Shown here one piece after another: positions 60,358 through 64,000 of a DNA stretch of 64,000 bases. How positions within the stretch are numbered: position 1 is the first letter of the stretch; every line of letters starts with the position of its first letter. The position numbers and the translations under genes are program-made. The notes beneath the pieces are model-generated. The model was not told where the DNA came from. It ran no database searches and worked only from the letters and a program-made list of their open reading frames with translations. The DNA comes from Kordiimonas sp. (lineage in GTDB: Bacteria > Pseudomonadota > Alphaproteobacteria > Sphingomonadales > Emcibacteraceae), in assembly GCA_002700365.1 (NCBI GenBank), contig PADB01000012.1, forward strand, positions 434,001 through 498,000, given 5' to 3'.

Positions 60358-61578
60358 ATGTCAAAAGCATCTTTGCTTAACGTAGATACAGCACTATCGC
60401 AAATGCTGGGCCGCCTCTCCCCTATTGGCACAGAAGTCATCCCCACGACAGAAGCACTGGGGCGCGTCACACGTACCAAGATACGTGCCAACCTTTCACA
60501 ACCGCCTTTTCATGCGTCTGCTATGGATGGCTATGCCGTTCGTCACGAAGACATACAAAACTTGCCTGCTACCTTAACAGTTATTGATGAAATTCCTGCG
60601 GGTGTTATCCCGACGAAATCTATAACCACCGGGCAAGCCATGCGTATCTTTACAGGAGCCCCCCTTCCCGACGGTGCCGACACCGTCATAATGCAGGAAA
60701 GCACTACCTCTACAGGACAACACGTCACTATCCATAAGGGTGCTGATCTGGGGTGCAATATACGACGATGTGGCAATGATTTTGCAAAAAACGAAATGCT
60801 TATTGCCGACGGGCATTATCTGCAACCGCGGAATTTGGGCCTTATTACAGCCGCCAATGTCCCTCATGTGACCGTTACACGAAAACCACGCGTAGCTTTA
60901 TTAGCTACTGGTGACGAACTGGTGCCTCTGGGCCAACCAGCGGGTCCCGGTCAGATCGTTAGCTCAAATACTATCCTGCTCACTGCCTTGCTCAATGCAC
61001 AGGGAGCAGACGTAATTGATCTTGGCATCGCCCCTGATGATGAGGACGGCCTCCGTATCATGAGCCGCGATGTTCGCGATGTTGATCTGTTTGTCACAAT
61101 TGGCGGGGCCTCTGTCGGCGACCATGACTTAGTCCAAAAAGTACTCAAAGGTGAAGGTCTAGACGTTGACTTCTGGCGCATTGCAATGAAACCCGGTAAG
61201 CCGCTCATTTTTGGACACTTCCGCGACATTCCTATGCTGGGCCTTCCCGGCAATCCAGCCTCAGCATTTGTTTGTGCACTTATTTTTCTCTTACCCGCCT
61301 TGTTCAAAATACAAGGTCGCATGGATACCTCCTTACCCATCCATTACTATCCTTTAGCACACGACTTGCCTGAAAACGGCCCCCGTCAGGATTATAAACG
61401 CGGCCAACTACACCCAAGTGTAGATGGTCACGCAGTCGTTCACACGGCGGCGCAACAGGATAGCGCAAAACTATCTGTTGTTTCAGCCGCCGATTGTCTT
61501 GTGATCCGTCCGCCCCATGCGCCCGCCGTCGTCGCCGGCACCATGGTCCCCGTTATTCCATTTGACGATCTCATATAG
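60358..61578 (+). CDS. moeA: Molybdopterin molybdenumtransferase MoeA
   Basis: 406 residues: SQPPFHASAMDGYAVR, FTGAPLPDGADTVIMQE, VALLATGDELV, GGASVGDHDL and FGLPGNP-type GLPGNPASAFV. It inserts molybdate into adenylylated molybdopterin. ATG 60358 has AAGGGA upstream; a TTG at 60337 is in frame but unlikely. Confidence 0.96.
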   Translation: MSKASLLNVDTALSQMLGRLSPIGTEVIPTTEALGRVTRTKIRANLSQPPFHASAMDGYAVRHEDIQNLPATLTVIDEIPAGVIPTKSITTGQAMRIFTGAPLPDGADTVIMQESTTSTGQHVTIHKGADLGCNIRRCGNDFAKNEMLIADGHYLQPRNLGLITAANVPHVTVTRKPRVALLATGDELVPLGQPAGPGQIVSSNTILLTALLNAQGADVIDLGIAPDDEDGLRIMSRDVRDVDLFVTIGGASVGDHDLVQKVLKGEGLDVDFWRIAMKPGKPLIFGHFRDIPMLGLPGNPASAFVCALIFLLPALFKIQGRMDTSLPIHYYPLAHDLPENGPRQDYKRGQLHPSVDGHAVVHTAAQQDSAKLSVVSAADCLVIRPPHAPAVVAGTMVPVIPFDDLI

Positions 61579-61581
61579 TTC

Positions 61582-61587
61582 TTGACA
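61582..61587 (+). promoter_or_regulatory. -35 element of the lexA promoter
   Basis: Consensus TTGACA lies 17 bases before GAACAT, the first part of the SOS box, so LexA bound there would cover the -10. Confidence 0.55.
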
Positions 61588-61604
61588 TACGCGACAGAAA
61601 ATAC

Positions 61605-61619
61605 GAACATAAAAAGAAC
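61605..61619 (+). promoter_or_regulatory. LexA (SOS) box of lexA
   Basis: GAAC-ATAAAAA-GAAC matches the alphaproteobacterial LexA direct repeat with its 7-base spacer and lies 38 bases before the lexA ATG: classic self-repression. Confidence 0.92.
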
Positions 61620-61656
61620 AAAAGAGGAATTATAATACAACATATGGCAAATTAAG

Positions 61657-62370
61657 ATGCTCACCCGCAAACAACATGACCTGCTGATTTTAATTAACGA
61701 CCGCCTGCAACAAACCGGGGTCGCCCCCTCTTTCGAAGAAATGAAAGATGCTGTTGGGTTAAAATCAAAGTCCGGCATTCATCGTCTTATTAACGCCTTG
61801 GAAGAACGCGGTTTTATTCGCCGCCTTCCTAACCGGGCTCGCGCTTTGGAAGTTCTACGTCTTCCCGATGCGGACACATCATCCGCCCAAAACCACACTC
61901 CCTTATCATCAGATTCTGCGGATATTTTACGTCCGGCTTTTGGGTCCTCGCCGCAACCAGTGGCCTCAACGCCAGCCCATGCAGCAACACATGTAGAAAT
62001 CCCTCTCCACGGCCGCATTGCAGCAGGCACACCCATTGAAGCCCTGGAACAAGTTGAAACCATTGATGTGCCGGCAAGCATGATTGGCAGCGGGCCTCAT
62101 TATGCACTAACCGTCGATGGTGACTCTATGGTCGAAGCCGGCATTTTGGATGGTGATACTATTGTCATCCGTCAATGTAATACGGCCAACGATGGCACTA
62201 TTATCGTTGCCTTGGTCGATGGCGAAGAAGCAACTCTTAAAACTCTTCGCCAGTCAGATGGACGTATCTTATTAGAACCGGCCAATCGTGACTACCAAAC
62301 ACAAATTTACCGCCCTGAGCAGGTGCAAATCCAAGGGAGACTTGTTGGTCTGCTTCGCCAATATCACTAG
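61657..62370 (+). CDS. lexA: SOS repressor LexA
   Basis: 237 residues. The winged-helix DNA-binding domain ([42 protein letters not shown]) is followed by a linker longer than in Escherichia and a self-cleaving S24 domain: cleavage bond Ala123-Gly124, Ser157 (DGDSMVEAG) and Lys195 (ATLKTL). RecA-triggered cleavage lifts repression of damage genes. It converges on comEC. Confidence 0.97.
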   Translation: MLTRKQHDLLILINDRLQQTGVAPSFEEMKDAVGLKSKSGIHRLINALEERGFIRRLPNRARALEVLRLPDADTSSAQNHTPLSSDSADILRPAFGSSPQPVASTPAHAATHVEIPLHGRIAAGTPIEALEQVETIDVPASMIGSGPHYALTVDGDSMVEAGILDGDTIVIRQCNTANDGTIIVALVDGEEATLKTLRQSDGRILLEPANRDYQTQIYRPEQVQIQGRLVGLLRQYH

Positions 62371-62426
62371 CTTACTGGCAAAAACCCCACCTGAACATTT
62401 TCGTTTCGCAGCCATAATACGAAATA

Positions 62427-64000
62427 TTAATAACGGTGATTAGCCCATGGCCAATCACCGCGGGTGTCCTTCACCGTTTTCCACTCTATATGGTATGGCC
62501 CTTTGGGCGTGTGCGTTATCCATAAAGCATATGAGCCGTTTTGGCGAAAATCATTGAGACCCAAAACCAATTGCGGCTGCTGACACAATTCCTTTGGAAC
62601 ATAGAAAGAGGCAATGACAACCGCTGTTTTTGCACAATCTTCCACCATGCCATCCATCTCTGACGTAAAAGCCACGGATACTCCTTTGACATTCATGATG
62701 CAGCCCAGGTTATCGCAACGATAACCATTATTATGAACTAATTGCGCAGGCTCCTCTTGTCCCGCCTTACGCACCCAATCGCGTACTACTCTCTTCTGTC
62801 GGGCCGCCTGCGGTGAAAATTCTAGGGCTCCTGTCCCATCTCGCACAGCATAAAGTGTTCCTTTTGTTCCTATCAGGATATCGCTTGCATGCTTTTTTGG
62901 CAGTAGAGCTAACACTGTTAAAGCAACAACACACCCTAAATAGCGCGCTTTCCCTCGCCATAAACACAGCCATAAACCCGCAAAAATAATAATCAAAAAT
63001 GTTATGAAAGACGGACTTTCATAAACCCCGGTTGCCCCGGGAAGCCCCGCAACCCAACTTGCCGTACTTATAATGATCTCAATACCGAATTTCAGAATGG
63101 GTATAATTACCCCTTCCATCTGCAGGGGATATAACAAACACAACATAAGAAGGCATGGCATAACCCAAAACACCATGATGGGCATCGCAATCGCATTTGC
63201 CAATAAACCGTAATGTGCCAGAATGTTAAAGTGATACAGCGTGATGGGGGCCAGCGCCATTTCCGCGACAATTGTCGTACCTAAAACAGCCAGCACATAA
63301 AACGCAAGCTTATCCCCCCACCCCCGGCCAAGCCACCATGACTTCATCCGACGCTCAAATTGGCTATAGATTGCTATCAGGGCTGTCACTGCTGCAAATG
63401 ACATTTGAAAACTGACCGATAAGATGGACTCCGGCCAGATAAGCAGTATCACAGTAGCGGCAACTGCCACGAGCCTTAATGTCATTGCCCGACGATCCAG
63501 GACCACAGCGCATAGAACAATGCCTGCCATAATAAAAGCCCGAACCGTTGGCAAGGAGGCTCCACTGACTAACAAATATGCCAACCCACCAGCCATAGCC
63601 ACTATCGCAGCAACTTTTTTAATATGTAAAGTGAGAGCTAATGAAGGAAGTGCTGCCATCGCTGCCCTAGAGGCAAAAAATATTGCGCCAACCATAAGCC
63701 CCATATGCAAACCTGATATCGCTAATAAATGCGCCAACCCCGCATGACGTAAATCAGTCACCACATATTGTGGTATCTCACCCCGCAATCCTGTTAGCAA
63801 TGCCACCATAACAGTTCCGGCAGTAGAACCGCCCGCCTGTGCCAGTAATCGTGCTGATATATCTAATCGCCACTGATATAAACGCGGCCTAAAATTATGA
63901 TTTGGGGCGGATGCCATGATCTCTATAGGTGCTTTTGCATAGCCCACGCCCCCTACTCCAGAAAACCACAGCGCACGGGCATAGTCATATCCACCGGGCA
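62427..64000 (-). CDS. comEC: ComEC/Rec2-family DNA uptake protein (5' end off the window)
   Basis: About 524 residues are visible. The frame stays open to the right edge, with PGGYDYARALWFSGVGGVGYA at the entry, so a GTG at 63947 is not the start. The competence domain with many membrane helices is clear (GLRGEIPQYVVTDLRHAGLAHLLAISGLHMGL). The C-terminal part has RCDNLGCI but no HxHxDH metal motif, so the MBL nuclease of classical ComEC seems degenerate, as is common in this branch. Role: DNA passage across the inner membrane. Confidence 0.92.
   Translation of the reverse strand, partial: PGGYDYARALWFSGVGGVGYAKAPIEIMASAPNHNFRPRLYQWRLDISARLLAQAGGSTAGTVMVALLTGLRGEIPQYVVTDLRHAGLAHLLAISGLHMGLMVGAIFFASRAAMAALPSLALTLHIKKVAAIVAMAGGLAYLLVSGASLPTVRAFIMAGIVLCAVVLDRRAMTLRLVAVAATVILLIWPESILSVSFQMSFAAVTALIAIYSQFERRMKSWWLGRGWGDKLAFYVLAVLGTTIVAEMALAPITLYHFNILAHYGLLANAIAMPIMVFWVMPCLLMLCLLYPLQMEGVIIPILKFGIEIIISTASWVAGLPGATGVYESPSFITFLIIIFAGLWLCLWRGKARYLGCVVALTVLALLPKKHASDILIGTKGTLYAVRDGTGALEFSPQAARQKRVVRDWVRKAGQEEPAQLVHNNGYRCDNLGCIMNVKGVSVAFTSEMDGMVEDCAKTAVVIASFYVPKELCQQPQLVLGLNDFRQNGSYALWITHTPKGPYHIEWKTVKDTRGDWPWANHRY

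Noticed and set aside
62845-62870. Two GTTC words in comEC, like an SOS box
   Set aside because: The spacer is five, not seven, and the site is inside a coding region away from any start.

Overview
The window reads as a chromosomal stretch of an alphaproteobacterium with only moderate G+C. The evidence is gene order and content. The order dusB-ntrB-ntrC-ntrY-ntrX-trkA-trkH-hfq-hflX, the cluster tpiA-secG-pyrG-eno-ftsB-pdhA-pdhB-pdhC-lpdA-lipA-ratA with a lipoyl domain on E1-beta, the fused ispDF, the series ppiD-trpE...trpG-trpD-trpC-moaC-moeA-lexA-comEC, and a direct-repeat SOS box (GAAC-N7-GAAC) before lexA are all alphaproteobacterial habits. I cannot fix the genus. A marine group such as Emcibacterales or Kordiimonadales would fit but is a guess. 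No phage, insertion sequence, integrase or CRISPR array was seen.

Layout. 1-3.4 kb: 3' end of ppx, then rnd and aspS, divergent from each other. 3.4-6.4 kb: small genes with the most interesting regulatory DNA. These are a 65-aa protein behind a probable cyclic-di-GMP-I riboswitch and a CtrA-type box, a TPR/SPOR lipoprotein, a GlsB-type membrane protein, a chorismate mutase, and a 64-aa membrane protein whose promoter lies between two LexA boxes. 6.4-13.3 kb: an alpha/beta hydrolase, then an accessory catabolic module (VanA-type Rieske oxygenase, large TonB-dependent receptor, divergent XylR/DmpR-type sigma-54 activator) with a near-consensus sigma-54 promoter, ending at a tRNA-Ser gene. 13.4-21.8 kb: a forward run of wall and housekeeping genes (mltB-like, rlpA-like, dacA, tmk, holB, metG, tatD, MBL hydrolase). 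22-24 kb: an LpxR-like lipid A deacylase and mazG. 24-37 kb: a reverse run (inositol-phosphatase family gene, hflX, hfq, trkH, trkA, ntrX, ntrY, ntrC, ntrB, dusB). 37-39.3 kb: forward ispDF, pgpA, cinA/pncC. 39.3-51 kb: reverse central-metabolism run. 51-64 kb: PpiD-like chaperone, tryptophan genes split by a reverse yibQ-symporter pair, moaC, moeA, lexA, and partial comEC.

How parts may work together. NtrBC/NtrYX with DusB, Hfq and TrkAH form the conserved nitrogen/redox and RNA-regulation block. The PDH genes plus lipA supply the complex and its cofactor. In the accessory module the receptor probably imports a substrate, the Rieske enzyme oxidises it, and the V4R-domain activator senses it and fires the sigma-54 promoter. 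No reductase partner is present. Two small genes are the best candidates for undescribed biology: one joined to DNA damage through paired SOS boxes, the other joined to the CtrA/c-di-GMP circuit. All family assignments come from reading motifs. No database search was run.
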